From Solen grandis (lineage: Eukaryota > Mollusca > Bivalvia > Adapedonta > Solenidae): a stretch of DNA of 64,000 nt. The position numbers and the translations under genes are program-made. The stretch lies in NCBI GenBank assembly GCA_021229015.1, contig CM037788.1, forward strand, positions 51,263,257-51,327,256, given 5' to 3'. The notes below the pieces were generated by a model. It did not search any database and had not been told where the DNA came from. It saw only the letters and a list, made by a program, of their open reading frames with translations. This document shows, in pieces, positions 22,101 to 34,727 of the stretch; within the stretch, counting starts at the first letter, position 1; each line of letters starts with the position of its first letter.

Positions 22101-25100
22101 AAAAAAAATAAAAAAAAATCTAGCCTTAATTCACAAAAACAAGTTTATTTTTTCACCCTCGAAAGAAACATTTTCCTTCATTAACGACATATATCTACAA
22201 ACATTTAGGAATTTATGAAAACTTATTTTGAAATTTTATTGTAAATACGAGACCTGCTTCTTGACATATCGAAAAAATCTCTAAACATTACAAGTTTTAT
22301 CCCATTAACAAATCGCATCAAATACTTAACTTCCTTACATAAGAAATCAAATCTTACCAATATAACAGTATTTATGAGAGATTGGCACTTACAGATAAAA
22401 CACGAGGATTGTTTATTGCAAATGCTTGATGAAAATTGATGCAAACTAAAAAGCAACATGCGTTAAATAAAGCAATGAGTGTGGCGATGAATTTGTTCTA
22501 CCCTACGAACGAATGCTCTACTAACATGCTTAAATGACTTCCTGAAAACAGCATACTTTTTTTTTCATAACCACAACGTTTATGACAAATACGAATTTCT
22601 CTTGAAGAATTGGCTGATTTGAATTCCGAACAAGCATGTGTTAATAACGAGTCTAATTAAATGATTAATAGTGATAAGCGATACTTAACTAATCAAATAA
22701 TAAAGTAGCAACTTCAAATAATGTAAACTTATTAAATATTAATGACTTAATTACATACTAGATATATAATGATGACTGATTCATCGAAGCGGTCCTACAT
22801 CCTTTTGAATAAACTTAATAAAATGCATGGCGGAGAAATAACATGAACTATCAGTTGTCTTATCGTGTCAAAACTGAACAAAACTCAAAACTCGCACGTG
22901 CATGATTTCAGGTATTTCTTTCTGTGTGTATGTGTGGAAATATGCATGGATAAAACAAGCACACGATACAGCATAAAACACGCTTGAGTGACGCAGGGCC
23001 TATTTAAAGACGATCGCAACAATTTCATTATTTTTTTCAAAACGTTACGAATTTCCTGATTCTTTGTATATTGATAGCATATTATATGATCTATTAAAAC
23101 ATGAAATAAAAACAGGGGGTCACCACACTTAGAAAAAAAAACATCAAAAAACAACAACAAAAAAAAAACATGAGTGTTTTTATTAGTATACCCTATACAG
23201 CAGCAGTTTAGGATGAAATTTCGTATTTTTTTTTTTGTTTCAATGAAAAACAATTATAAGTTAAAGTAATATCATTATATTGTTGAAACATCAAATTTTA
23301 TGAAACAAAATTAATTTAGAGTTTACTAAGTATCCATCTATTATTAAAAACCCTTACACGTGGCTTAAACAAACCTTTATTTTGAAAAAAAAAATGTACA
23401 CCAGTATTTGTTTTAAACTTTATTTTTCTAAAGTTCAAACATTCAGATTTTTTATTGTTTCATTGAATACTATTTAGGTATTTATCTATAAGATAAAAAC
23501 TTAAAAACAATAAATCATCAGCCTTATTATTTTAGAAAATGCATTTTAAATTTGTGGGTGGGGAACTAAGGAGAAATTTAACTTTGGAGTATATATAATT
23601 ATTACCGGTGATAATGTAAAATTTACTTGTGTGTGATAATAGAAACTGTCTCGCGACCGTCTTTAAATCAAGCAGTGCATTATATCAAAACACGCCAATA
23701 CAAGCAAATGACATAAAGCTAATATTGTGTGCCGACTGCAAACTAAATAGCCATGCTGTCTGTTTAGTTTTCTATTTTTTTTCTAAAAAGCAACAAGAGA
23801 AAATTAAAAAAAAAAAAAGATTAGAAAGAGGAAAAAAATATAAAACGTATGCAAGGTTACACGTGGTCTCCGTGCAGTTGACATACCGTGATGTTTGTAC
23901 TCAGCTACAAAGTAAAAAGAATAATAACTTGATGAAAAATCAATAACTAAACCAAAAATGTCATGAAATATGTTTAATCTATGTCTCATCTATGAAAAAG
24001 CAACCCTCTAGAAAATACAAATATGCATGTGTTACACGTGATTTTCGTGCGTTTTGACCTACCGTGATGTTTGTACTCAGCTACAAAGTAAAAATAACAA
24101 TTGCTGATTAAAAATCAATTACTGAACTGAAATGTCATGTAATAGAATAAATGGTTTTATGTGATATGGGAAAGGTAAAAACTACCGCTTTAATGTCAAC
24201 TACAAATGTCACCTCATTTCGAATATCAAAATTTGACGATATACATATGAACAGGACTTTTATATACGAATATCTCTAAGTTATGCGTGCTTATATGTGA
24301 AATTAATGTCAAATTTAATATAAAGCAATTAACAGTTATTTTTATTGCCCTATATTTCCAATAACAATGTTGTCATATTATCAAAAATTCAAATGACAGG
24401 GACAAGGAGAATAAATATACATCAGGAAAATGTACTCAAAAGGCATAAAATAGAATCTAAAAGGACATATCAAATAAAGGGGTGGGTAAAGCTTCCCATT
24501 TCCCAAATTATAGACAGATAAATGGTCCTGATACCACTTTCGCTAATTAGAAAAGAAGCCCCTAATGTTCCGTATGTGACATTTCATCTGTTAGTCAAAA
24601 AACGGGGAGCTACCGGTATAGAAGTAATATCCTATTTTGGAGCTATAAACGTTTGTGGGATAGCGACATCGTAAACAGTATAAATGGAAAGGAAATGCGA
24701 TTCTGTCTGAGATAGTGTGTATTTTGGACATTAATAAAGTCTAAGAATTCGCATTTAGAGATTGATTTCGGAACAACTAATCAGATCAGAACTTATTCAT
24801 TTACACATTTGGATGAAGACAGTAAAAGATAGTCTTTCTGTATTCCACACAGTTTCCAAGTTTAGGGCCATTGTAGCATACTGACATTTAACAGACAGAT
24901 AATAGACGTTTCGATAAACTTAATTTTCAAATGTCATCAAAGTACAAAACATGCATCAAATGTATTTTTGTCTTCATTTTCTTGCTTACTTTTTTCATCC
25001 ATTATTTCTATTTGAATTTACAGATGATTCGATAAGAATGCAACTTGAGACGCCATGAAAATTTAAAACATAGCACTAGCTCAGTAGGATATCTGTGAGT

Positions 25101-27853
25101 ATTCAGCTGGTTGGCAGTTAAACGGAGGGTGAATTGTTTTATCTCCGACATCAATTTAAATTTTTTTTTAAAAAAAATACACTTTATATTTATCTTTCTC
25201 GAAGTTTCTTGATTGGGCAAGTACTTTGCTCCAGGAATGACTAGAAATTATATTTCATTATAGGCAAGAAAAAATAATAATGATGTCCAAGATTCGAACA
25301 CTATACGTACCTGGAACAAAGTTCAGAGGTATACACACTGGCATTGTTATGTTGTTTGGCCAGTCAAAATGCTGCACAGCGCAGATCTTGCCCGTTTTGC
25401 ACATCATTTTGTACTTCTGAAATTCAAGACGTACCAAATATTAAGTTCAATCTTTGCTCTCATTTATCACACCGATAAACAAAACTTTCTACTTCAGTTT
25501 TTGTAAGTTATTCATTAAACGCCGATTTGAATTTTTTCCCCTAAGTTCCTAATAACTTATACAGGGTTGGACCAGTACTTTGCGCCTGGGGTGGTCATGA
25601 AAGATTGTTGCACCTACAGGGTTCGAGCTCATGAAATCACATCAAGCCCTTCTACCACATTTTCTTTAGTAAAAGCCACTTCAAGATCTAAATGTAACTT
25701 GACTTTGATAACTGTGAGATTATTTTATGGGAATAGTCCATGGATAATGTTGCAAGATAGAGTGGCTCTATTTCGTTTCAATATCAGAATTTTGAAATAA
25801 AATATGAATATATTAACATCTGTTCATTTGTACTTAAAAATCCTGAACTATGAATATGCTTACTTTGCACAAGACCTGTGCCTTTTCGTCCAACGTGATT
25901 CTCGTACCCAGCACCTGCAACGAAAAACGTACCTAAGATTAGCGTGGCCTTTACAGCATCTGCCTAAAAACGATTCATGCATACATGGTACACAAAGAAA
26001 ACAAGCAAAATCTAAAAACAGATTATTGCACTCTTACACTAATTCAAAAACAATGTTACATTAATCGCATGCGTTAATGTGAACAGAGGAATATGGCAAA
26101 ACCTGTTTCAGATCGTCGGCATTTTCCGACGGCCATGTTTCTTCACGCGCGTGATTTTAACACTTCTATCTAAGTATATAATGCATTGTGTCGTATGTAG
26201 CAAAACTGCACCCTCAGTAGACTTATTACTGAAATGGCAGACATGACAGGCAAAAACGAGATTAAATTAACTGTCATTCTTTCTTCATGTGCGGATGGTT
26301 TTGCCGCTCTGTCTTGATATATTGTCATGCAAGCATTAGCATCGACTGTGAGCCACGGGAGTGACGTCATATTCTCGCGTGGGGTAGGATTCAATATGGT
26401 GGCAAAAAAAATAACTCACCAAAGATCCGTCTGCATACTAATTTGATCTGACCTTTGATGGCGTGCAAATATACCAACTACCCTGTATTGCTTTTATATG
26501 TGATCACATTACGATATGAATACCTCTGTGTGATTCTTTATGACTTGATGATTTTGAGACTTCAAAGGCAAATTATGATTTAAGAGCAGACTGTGTATTT
26601 TCCATTCCTTTATATTAGGTATATATGAAACGAGTCAAATCGCTTATATAATATGTGTGAAAAGTTCATCCTTTTTTTTTCGGGTACTGGAAAAGACATT
26701 AACAGAAACAAAGAGAAAAGGCGAACGGTAACAAAATGCAAAGAAGTTTCGTAAACGCCGTAAGAATACGTAATTTTTTCAAGTACAGGTCTTCAGTTAC
26801 AACAAACGAACTCCTCAATACCATATACAAGATAATCAATAACACAAACAGCCAAATAATCCATGTCTCACATCTGTTAGTATATTTACTCTAATGTTAC
26901 CCTCACTCTAAAGATCTTCATATGTTTTACCCATTACACGTGTCAATTCTCTATTAACAGCAAAGCCATTCTTTCATCACATTGACTAACTTCCAGATCC
27001 TAATAGATGCTCACATGAGATGAAAACGTAAACTATGTCTTCATAAAAAATGAAAACACGGATAATTGACAACGGTAAGTACTTCCGGTTCCATGATGAC
27101 ATTAACAGTCAACAGAAGGAAAAGTGAGATCTCTCTGCGAGGACATGGGGCTTCAGAACTTAAAGGTATCAGGTAAAAAGACTAAACCATGCAAAATAAG
27201 TATGTCTATTAATTTACGGTGATGAATCATGCTTATGTACTCTTCAAATGAAGACTTGTATGAAGTGATTTGACTCGAACAACTTTAGACTACTTCACGG
27301 AATTTTCATGAGTACACTCTGACTTCATCGGTGATCTTCTATATTATATAGGGGTTCTGAAAATAGGCAACGAAACACGGTAGTGGATGAGCTGGAACTG
27401 AAATCCTTTAGACTGATTAAGAAAATGTACTTTAGAGTAAAGATTTCTCCATATGCATTACATAATTACCGGTATACTACATTTGCACATCAACTAATTC
27501 ACTCGTCAAGAAAAAGAAAACTCCAAAATGTATTTTTTTTCCTTTCTTTTTAACATCGGAATTGGGTCCCGTAATATACAAACTCGGGTGTTCCATCTAA
27601 AATGAAGGCTGACATTTGTTAGATAAGGCTGCTTACATCAGAAGCATAGTTAGCATTATTGGCTCTCAGCACGTGTAGCACGAGACATTCGTGCAGAACC
27701 ATTTTGTCCGTTCTACAGACAGTTTGGAGGGTTTCTACCTTTAAAATCGCTGTAAATGTCAACAGTGCTGGTTCAACAGCGTGCACTAGAACCCTTCTGC
27801 CGGACTTAATTTGTATCAAATTTGGGGAGTTTAGTTTCACTGTGTACTGTGAG
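18313..27853 (-). CDS. Predicted secreted Kunitz-domain protein with follistatin-N-like segment and basic tail (four exons, 5' end missing)
   Basis: I rebuilt four exons: 27853-27637, 25914-25864 (51 nt), 25416-25311 and 19199-18313. All have GT/AG junctions and compatible phases (0, 0, then 1), giving about 419 residues. Exon 1 of the model encodes a beta-strand-rich region with two cysteines (VCRTDKMVLHECLVLHVLRA). Exons 2-3 encode C-x6-C-x5-C followed by a fourth cysteine (LCKKYKMMCKTGKICAVQ...PVC), like a follistatin N-terminal (FOLN) module. The last exon encodes a full Kunitz domain, then a long Lys/Arg-rich tail. Kunitz domains inhibit serine proteases or act as binding modules in extracellular proteins; mollusc shell and mantle secretomes contain many. 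The N-terminal region faintly recalls an NTR/TIMP-like fold, which I cannot establish. Start codon and signal peptide are not in the confirmed exons; a candidate lies at 34822-34728. Confidence 0.65.
21345..21589 (+). pseudogene. Decayed CARD/death-fold-like coding fragment
   Basis: A plus-strand reading starts with ATG (MNDEENGEWMVCIFNSE), then needs a one-base shift near 21391-21397 to continue as EIIKEVEPDSVSLLPALSER, then YILEDHKVHAVEDKQVV and an in-frame TAA at 21536-21538. After the stop the frame stays open to a donor-like 'AGAG|gtaata' near 21588. The phrase 'I.P.S...L.ER.IL.......' resembles helices 2-4 of CARD/death-fold adaptor domains, a class greatly expanded in bivalves. The frameshift and stop argue for a dead copy inside the intron of the opposite-strand Kunitz gene. 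The family call rests on pattern only. Confidence 0.35.
23843..24150. repeat. Imperfect tandem duplication, unit about 175 bp
   Basis: Segments 23843-23975 and 24020-24150 share 'gttacacgtg', 'taccgtgatgtttgtactca' (continuing 'gctacaaagtaaaa') and 'atgtcatg', offset by 175-176 bp. Confidence 0.85.
25311..25416 (-). CDS. Internal exon with follistatin-N-like cysteines
   Basis: This is a 106-nt exon, phase 0 to phase 1, between acceptor 'cttgaatttcag' and donor 'CCAG|gtacgt'. It encodes KYKMMCKTGKICAVQHFDWP and then a Pro/Val stretch with one more cysteine. It contains an N-glycosylation sequon (NIT). Its last base G joins TT of the Kunitz exon to give Val, confirming the frame. Confidence 0.75.
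25562..25660 (-). mobile_element. SINE fragment, minus orientation
   Basis: Contains 'agtactttgcgcctgggg', 'ggtcatgaaa' and 'gggttcgagctca', matching 57175-57310 in order and spacing, and more loosely 14740-14886. The tRNA-like head is less clear here. It lies in the 447-bp intron between the microexon and the FOLN-like exon. Confidence 0.5.
25864..25914 (-). CDS. 51-nt internal microexon
   Basis: Acceptor 'gtttttcgttgcag' and donor 'CAAA|gtaagc' are both strong. The 17 codons read VLGTRITLDEKAQVLCK in phase 0, which supplies the first cysteine of the FOLN-like pattern completed by the next exon. It is too short for routine ORF listing; the support is the splice signals, the phase match on both sides and the cysteine spacing. 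Confidence 0.65.
25915..27636 (-). other. Intron of the Kunitz gene (1.7 kb)
   Basis: No exon or named repeat found between the two flanking exons. Additional microexons of the kind seen at 25864-25914 could be hidden here. Confidence 0.4.
27637..27853 (-). CDS. Internal exon of the Kunitz gene, unassigned beta-rich domain
   Basis: This is a 217-nt exon between acceptor 'gagatttcag' and donor 'GAT|gtaagc', ending in phase 0. It encodes 72 codons including SQYTVKLNSPNLIQIKSGRR and a TVCRTDKMVLHECLVLHVLR segment. Alternating hydrophobic residues suggest beta strands. The two cysteines with intervening TDK and HEC faintly recall Kazal, and the overall pattern faintly recalls NTR modules; neither is secure. 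An alternative acceptor a few bases inside ('ctcacag') would put the exon in phase 0. Confidence 0.6.
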
Positions 27854-29079
27854 CTGAAATCTCGGTGGGTGGCTTAATGTAGCCTTCATTTCTTATTTCT
27901 TTGTATATAAATAACATGAAATTGACATTAATTCAAATAAATAAATAGCAACACAAGAAAACCTGGGATCTATTTTTGTACTGTTCGGATGTGTGTCTGA
28001 TAATCCATTAGATCTACCTTACTATTTATTTGATATGCTTTTGTTTTTATTCGGATAATTTTATAACGTATGTATATACTTTCATAACTTTCATAATTAA
28101 TTGTTGATATTAGACAGGAGTTCCTCCTTAATATACTAAAAAAGATAGTAGATAATCAAAGTGAACTTGAGTTTTTTGTTCTCATCGTTTTCCCAACTGC
28201 TAACACGGCAAATGCAGCAGCTGTCCGTGTTTATTTTGCAAGTGTAAATCAAGTCACGTGCTTGATAACCGCACGTGAAAATTACTCAGTGTGCACAAAA
28301 ACTATCGGCGTCAGTCATCCCTTATCACCGGAGTTATCCGAATGCCATTTGGGTTGGTATAAAAAGAGATGTTCTTCTTTAACAATGCACCGATATTCCA
28401 ACAAAAATTGGCCTTATTCATAGCAGAATGGTTAAGTGTTTTAGAAACCGAAATTAAGAAAATAAACGTCAGCTATAAACAAATAGCAAATCATGGGTCG
28501 GGTTTTTCATCGCGTGGTTTGTGTTTTGCTGTAAGGCAGATTTTATTTACGATTTTTCCCCTCGGCACTTGATAGAAGCAAAGAAGTGCAGCCCTTGACA
28601 ATAAACAGCATTTCAAATACACTAATTAATCGTTATTTATATACAACCTTTCCCAAGAGACATTGCGAAGCGTCTATTTGTGAAACTGTATTTCAAACTC
28701 CAGATTTTCGTTAACAAATTCAACAAATTTAATATGCGTTCGTCGTCCGCAAAAATAAAAATTCGAATTAGTGTATTTATTGAACATGTTCTTGCAACAT
28801 TTAAGTTTGATTAAAACTTGAAGTTGTTTGCCCATGAGGCTTAGATCAATGGGTTACCAAAGTTCCAACAGCATGTGGTTTGGGTAGGTTCTTCCCGCTG
28901 TAATTAAAGATATCCCACTACTGTCCGTCCTCCACTTATCTGAATGGTCGTGGGAAGGTTTGGCGCACGGCTCTCTCACTGCCCTTAGTCACTGTATGAC
29001 CCTCTCTATAGGTCATTTTATACCTACACCCCTTATTTTTTTTTCTTAATCATCTCTTATACCTATAATTGCATTTGAA

Positions 29080-29128
<49 letters not shown>

Positions 29129-32100
29129 GTCCTTCTGTCTGTCTATCACATTTTTTGTCTGTCTGTCCGCGAGTCCGTCTGTCAACCTGTTTATAAATGT
29201 TTCACTAAATACAGAGCCGTATGGTGTAAAATCTTCTATACTTATCTATACAAAACACTGTATTCAAACGCTGCGTGTATCAAATATTTCATCTTTATAA
29301 TATAATGCTGTATAAACACGCTGTTCCATCACTTGATCCTTCGGAATTAATTCTTTTATATTTGGCTAATCTTTGTTACAGCACACTGACAAACAAGACA
29401 CTATTTCAATATTTGCCGTCTGCGTATGTTTGCAGACGTTTCAAACTGTCGTCTGCTATCGACTTCCGGTCAAGAAAATTCGCTATAAGTAACGGACAAT
29501 CGGATATCGAGATCGTCTTCAAATTAGTTTGTGTGGGTAAACACTGGCAGCAGAGTGATACCCAATTATCACCCGGGATTGAATAACACGTCTGGTCATT
29601 GTTAACTTAAGAATCTATTGAAAACAAATAAAAGGATTCCCTTATCAATTCGCTCCCATTTGTAATATTTATCTTATTTACTACTGTTGATATATTGCGA
29701 CACAGTGATCGCCGCAATTTCGGTATGCAAACTCGATGACAAATCGAAAAATGTCTTTGGCAAGATTTATACATGTATGGCTACGCAATTTTGAGACGCT
29801 ATGTGATAGACGCAAAATATTTTCAAGAGCAGTCTTGAGATAGAATCGAATAAACAAGATTAGGATTGTTATCGTAATGTTTATGTTTAATTTTATAGCC
29901 ACAATTTCAGTTTATTTCAACAAGGGGTAATGTTATGATAATATAGACCATGCCCTTCTATCGACTTCCCGGGTTCAAGTTTTCATTGACCGATAAAAAG
30001 GGGGTTACAGCAAGAACAAATTGGTGAGATAAGTATTTTGTGCGCATCCAATCAACAGCTGTTGTATTTAATGAATGTGTATTGGGAAATAAGGAATCAT
30101 TTTCCATCTGACTCAGATAGAGTAATGCGAAATGTGACGTGACCCGGCGATTGAGTAAATAATCTAGGTGTAGTGGGTCCGAATCTCCATTTTAGGGAGA
30201 TTATTACATTAGCTTCCCAGGGGGGTGGGAGGGGGCTTAGAACTTAGCGGACCAAAGAATCGTCTAGAGGAACTAGTAACAGTTGCAAAATCTTGCCGCT
30301 AAAGGACATGATAGTAATAACTTTAAATTCATGAAAATATGTTACAACACTGTCTGTCACGTCTGGCATTGTATTTTGCAATTGCACTGGTCCAACATAG
30401 AAACCCGATTGAGAGGGATTAGCACAAGTAAGAAACATCTTTCTAAGCTGACGTAAGAATAAATAAGTCAGGATAATATGACTGGTGGTATCACGCCACT
30501 TGTCTACGGTGTGATATTACAATGAGGTAGCACTTAACCTCGTGTGTATAGAACTAAGTACTCCTATGATTGAACTTCTGTCGACGGGACGTGAGACTCA
30601 GTAAATAAACTAACATTTTTATTGAACAAAAATGATTAAACTAAAGTAATGAGACATTAAGACCTGTGGCATTTTAGCCAATATTTCGAGCCAGTATATT
30701 GCAGATTACACACATCTGTAATTTGTAAATATAATGACTAGGTACGCCCCATACATATCTGATTAATGACGAATTATACGGTATGCATTCTTTCCTAAAT
30801 AATTCCAAATATTTTCAAAAAAATTTATAAATACGAACCTATTGCGAAACCGTATGGAAACAACAATATGAAAAGTGAAACTATTATTGCGGTAAACGGT
30901 ATAGAAAGACAGAAGACGTCTGGGTGAGGAAGACCATGCTTTGATATACTAATTGCGTTTAAATATTCGGCGTAGTCCCACCTTACATTCCTGCAAAGAA
31001 AGACACTGAATGAACACATACTGGTATAGCGTTCATCATTCAAACCTAACGAGGCGGTTTAAACGCAACCATTGAGTGGGCTCATAAATTATATAACGAC
31101 TAACCAAACACAATTCCTTGTAGGGCAGTCTTTTTACTATCTAAGACATGCACGGAATGCTATTTTCTGAAGAGTGAACTTGTTTTTTCCACGGACTGAT
31201 GGTGACGGTAATATATTCTAGTGCATGGCGTATGAATATATGGCCAAACGATAATCACTTCCGGTATTGCCTAAATAACTGACAACTACTTGCAATATGT
31301 TTTGTTTCCAATTACTGACGGCCTAATAACAAATTGGTTAAAATCATGCAACAGACAACCTATGTTGATATTAAACTTTATTTTTGTAAACAAGTATTCA
31401 ATATATATAAATAACAACCTTATCTGTACAACGCCTCTCCCTACCAAACTTGTTTGATCTCACTATAGACACATAAATAAAGAAGCTTCTAAATAAAGAT
31501 TCTATTAGCCGATATACTGTACAATAAAATCACTTTCATCTTGTAAGAAACATAAACGTTGAAAAAGTTTGTATCAAAACGATATTTTTTTTCATTTAAC
31601 ACCATTTAAATGTGGAAATAAAGTATTAATAATAAGAATATTGCGATCTAATGCGGATTCGCCATGAAGTAACGCTTTATCTGTCTCATGGAGGCAATCC
31701 ACAAATTGACTAAAAACCTGTCGATGGGATGTTAAGCCAAAACGAACAAATCGATGGACGGACACCAAGATCAGAAGAACTTCGCTGAATACTCGCCCGA
31801 CCGTTCACGTTTCATTGTATTAATCACTTAATTGCCATGGAGATAAATTTACATTCCAAAGGTATCGCATTCATTCAGATATAGTTATCAGTCAAAAGTT
31901 TACTTCGGCTCCCTGTCATGTCAATGATAAACGAATTGTTCACACAAACCCTCTTTCAACTTTTTGCTTATATTTTAATGAGCTGATGAAAGAAGAAACC
32001 AGAAAACATGGCGACACCGAAACATCTATAGGTGTTCAGGCTCCGTTAGCAGACGTAATTTGGTTGTATGTTTGTCACTCCTCAAACACTTGCCCTACCG

Positions 32101-33577
32101 ACTCTGTCATTATGGGGTTGGGGTAAAAAAAGGCATAAAGGCACGTTCCTTTACCAATCCAACATGAGTTTTGCACATAAAAAAAAATGGGAGGGTAGTA
32201 ATGGATCACAAGAATCCACGGCAAACATCAGTAGCAGCATAAACAATGTACAAGAAGTCTTTGTTCATCGTAAGACGATCTTGCCTTGCTACCAGTCCGT
32301 GATAATTACAACGGTGCTCCAAGCAAAGCACGATAAACACGGGTTGCACCGCTATATGACAGATAAGCCGCGGCTACAGATGGGAAGCTGTATTTAGCTT
32401 TTACTCTCCATCTTTTATCATTCTGATTCTTCTATTAGATAATATAAAAAAGAAACTGCACAGTGCAGGTAATTAGGTGTACGGGTCAAGGACAAATTGT
32501 GTACAGTTATGCGGCAGAACCATAAAATGAGAACAGAATATCCCCACAGCAAATACAATCGTTTTCATATTCCTGAATGAAAGACAAAACAGGAAAGTAT
32601 CAGAACAGATGACATTAGTGTCTTGATCTAAATGCATATGAAATAAATGTCAGATCATGAAATATTTTTAGATATGAATTTTTTTTTTTTAATGAAATGA
32701 GTTTAACAATGCGCTTCATTGTTAAAAAAACATTACTTTGTCTTTATCAATGGGTTATCCTTGGATTAAAATCATGAAGTTAATTATTCTGAGTGGTTTA
32801 TTTTAAGTCCATTAAATTTAGAAGAGTAAAAATCACAATAAAGTGAAATGGAATGCATATTTATCAGATTATTTCATGATGTTTTAGCTGCAATCAAATT
32901 CTAGAGATAAATAAAACACATTATATGCGTATTATATCAGATGCCGTTTCCCTAATTTGAAAACTGCTGACAATAATTGACATTAGTTAATCATATGTCA
33001 CGGCTCCCTGCATGTCCCGGTAAGGTACCGGTATTGGGGAGAGGGCACCGCAGTTTAGCGCTATCGGTATCCTGGAGCGGCTGCTGTTTGCAATGGATTC
33101 CAAATAACCCACGTTGTGAAATACGCATTCAATTCAAATTATGAATCGCTACATATCCCTCTTAAAAACTCTTTTAAATTCATTTCGCGCAGAATGGCAT
33201 TTATTTCTTTTGATACAAGACAGGCACCGTCAAAACCATGCTTATTCCTTAAATACTTTTCAAGGTATGTAATGTTATTTGCTAATGTAGCGTGTACATT
33301 CAACTTAAGAATGAATACACGTGTCACACTTCCAACTTGATTAAAGTATATCATCCGATTTTTTTTCTGTATTCAAAATTTTACATCAATCTACTATCGT
33401 ATGAATCAAGTCTTGGTCTTTTTTTATTCGTTTTTATGGGCCTACATCATGGCACCTGATATAAAAAGTAAAATATTTCATTCAACTGAATGGAGAGGTA
33501 ATCGACATCTCGCCACCTTCACCGTGCATTCGCTGAATGTAAGATTTTAGTTACACATTTATCGTGTTAGCTTTTAC
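27854..33577. other. Intron or upstream region of the Kunitz gene, no supported gene
   Basis: AT-rich unique-looking DNA with a (ATCT)12 run and a T run near 29036-29043. If the signal-peptide exon at 34728-34822 belongs to the Kunitz gene, all of this is intron; if not, the true first exon may be hidden here. Confidence 0.4.
29081..29128. repeat. (ATCT)12 microsatellite
   Basis: Twelve perfect ATCT units, followed by a decayed 'ctgtctgtc' tail. An ORF reading through it (IYLSIYLSIYLS) is a by-product. Confidence 0.97.
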
Positions 33578-33804
33578 TTAACCCTTTCCCTCATATAGAC
33601 ACATTTTGACGCACTCAGTAGGTACCGCATAAAGCCTGATCTGCAGAAAACCACAGTTAAACCTTACCAAATTTAATTACAAAATCCTCATTTCCATACC
33701 ACTGAGGAGCAGCGAACAGCATAAAACCAGATCAGCCTGCGAGTAACGTTCTATGCTGTTCGCATAGGTCTTTTCATGGTGTCCTCTATGAGGGAAAGGG
33801 TTAA
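33578..33804 (-). mobile_element. TTAA-flanked MITE, copy 4, inverted
   Basis: Same element as 4724-4965 in reverse orientation, TTAA on both sides. Part of one hairpin arm is lost: 'gcctgcgagtaac' is followed by 'gttctatgctgttcgc'. It is 227 bp. Confidence 0.9.
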
Positions 33805-34727
33805 TTAAACACGTAATATGATGATGCCATTGATAAAAAGAGAGAGAGGAAGAAATAATAATAGTAATGTTGAAACACGATGATGACGAGAATTCTGATG
33901 ATAATGATGGTTTTGGTGATGATAATTAGGATGATGATCATCAGCATAATTATCCCTATGGATTTACAAGTTCAAGATCGATCACGATAACTGTTAATCT
34001 GTCAATTTCCTGTACCGTATCACAACACGTGACCTCCCGGCCGTCTGACGGAAAAGCGCACCCGGACGATGGTCAAGCTAAAATAAGCATGTCTGATAAC
34101 GAGACAGAAGCATGAGTATTCCCATCTATCATTGTTTATAAATCACCAAGGGTGTTTCTTCACTGATTCTGCAGGGGAGACATCAATGGATGTCGTAATT
34201 AGCATGGTATGTATTCAAGAGCACATTTAAAAACCTATGAAGACAGTTCAAGATACTATTTATATATGATTTGACATGAGCAACGTGTGCAGTCAAATAT
34301 ATTTTCCCAACAAAATTACAAGATAAATCCCCTCTCGTAGTTTTTATGGTGTTCACATACGCATGCATGCACATCGTGTTTACATTATCGCTGATTATTT
34401 TAAATATCTTTCTGCAGCAATCTTGCTTAAAAGATACAAAGCGCATAAAGTATTATATGTTACGTAAGGAATGAACGTAATTTCAATAAGTTCACCGTGG
34501 AAGTATAAATCAATGTTAAGACCCGTGATTACCAACTGAATGTTTTCAGTGTACGCCATATTGCATTACTGCCTAAATCATTTCCCGAACAATCGTCATC
34601 ATCTTTCATCACGAATATAAAGTATTTGCAAATTCGCATCGTCATCTTATAACGTTGACGGTGGGTCGTATCACTTACTCTATCAATTATTGTGTTAACA
34701 TTCAAGCATTTGATACATGTCCCGTAC

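Larger units (their letters stand above)
19200..25310 (-). other. Last intron of the Kunitz gene (6.1 kb)
   Basis: Bounded by the donor at 25310-25309 and the acceptor at 19201-19200. It holds the CARD-like fragment (21345-21589) and the duplicated segment (23843-24150), both listed separately; a stretch of repeated 'gagatacaaactt' phrases at 21990-22060; and long A runs at 22100-22120 and 23390. Confidence 0.6.

Noticed and set aside
23843..24150. CRISPR-like direct repeats
   Set aside because: Only two long imperfect copies in a eukaryotic intron; no array anywhere in the window.
29069..29305. Plus-strand ORF beginning IYLSIYLS
   Set aside because: Product of the (ATCT)n microsatellite.
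30825..31043. Minus-strand ORF with a hydrophobic segment and a GT after ATAG
   Set aside because: No nearby start codon or acceptor; the hydrophobicity is expected in T-rich DNA.
32068..32397. 109-codon plus-strand ORF
   Set aside because: Composition is not protein-like, no acceptor or family match.
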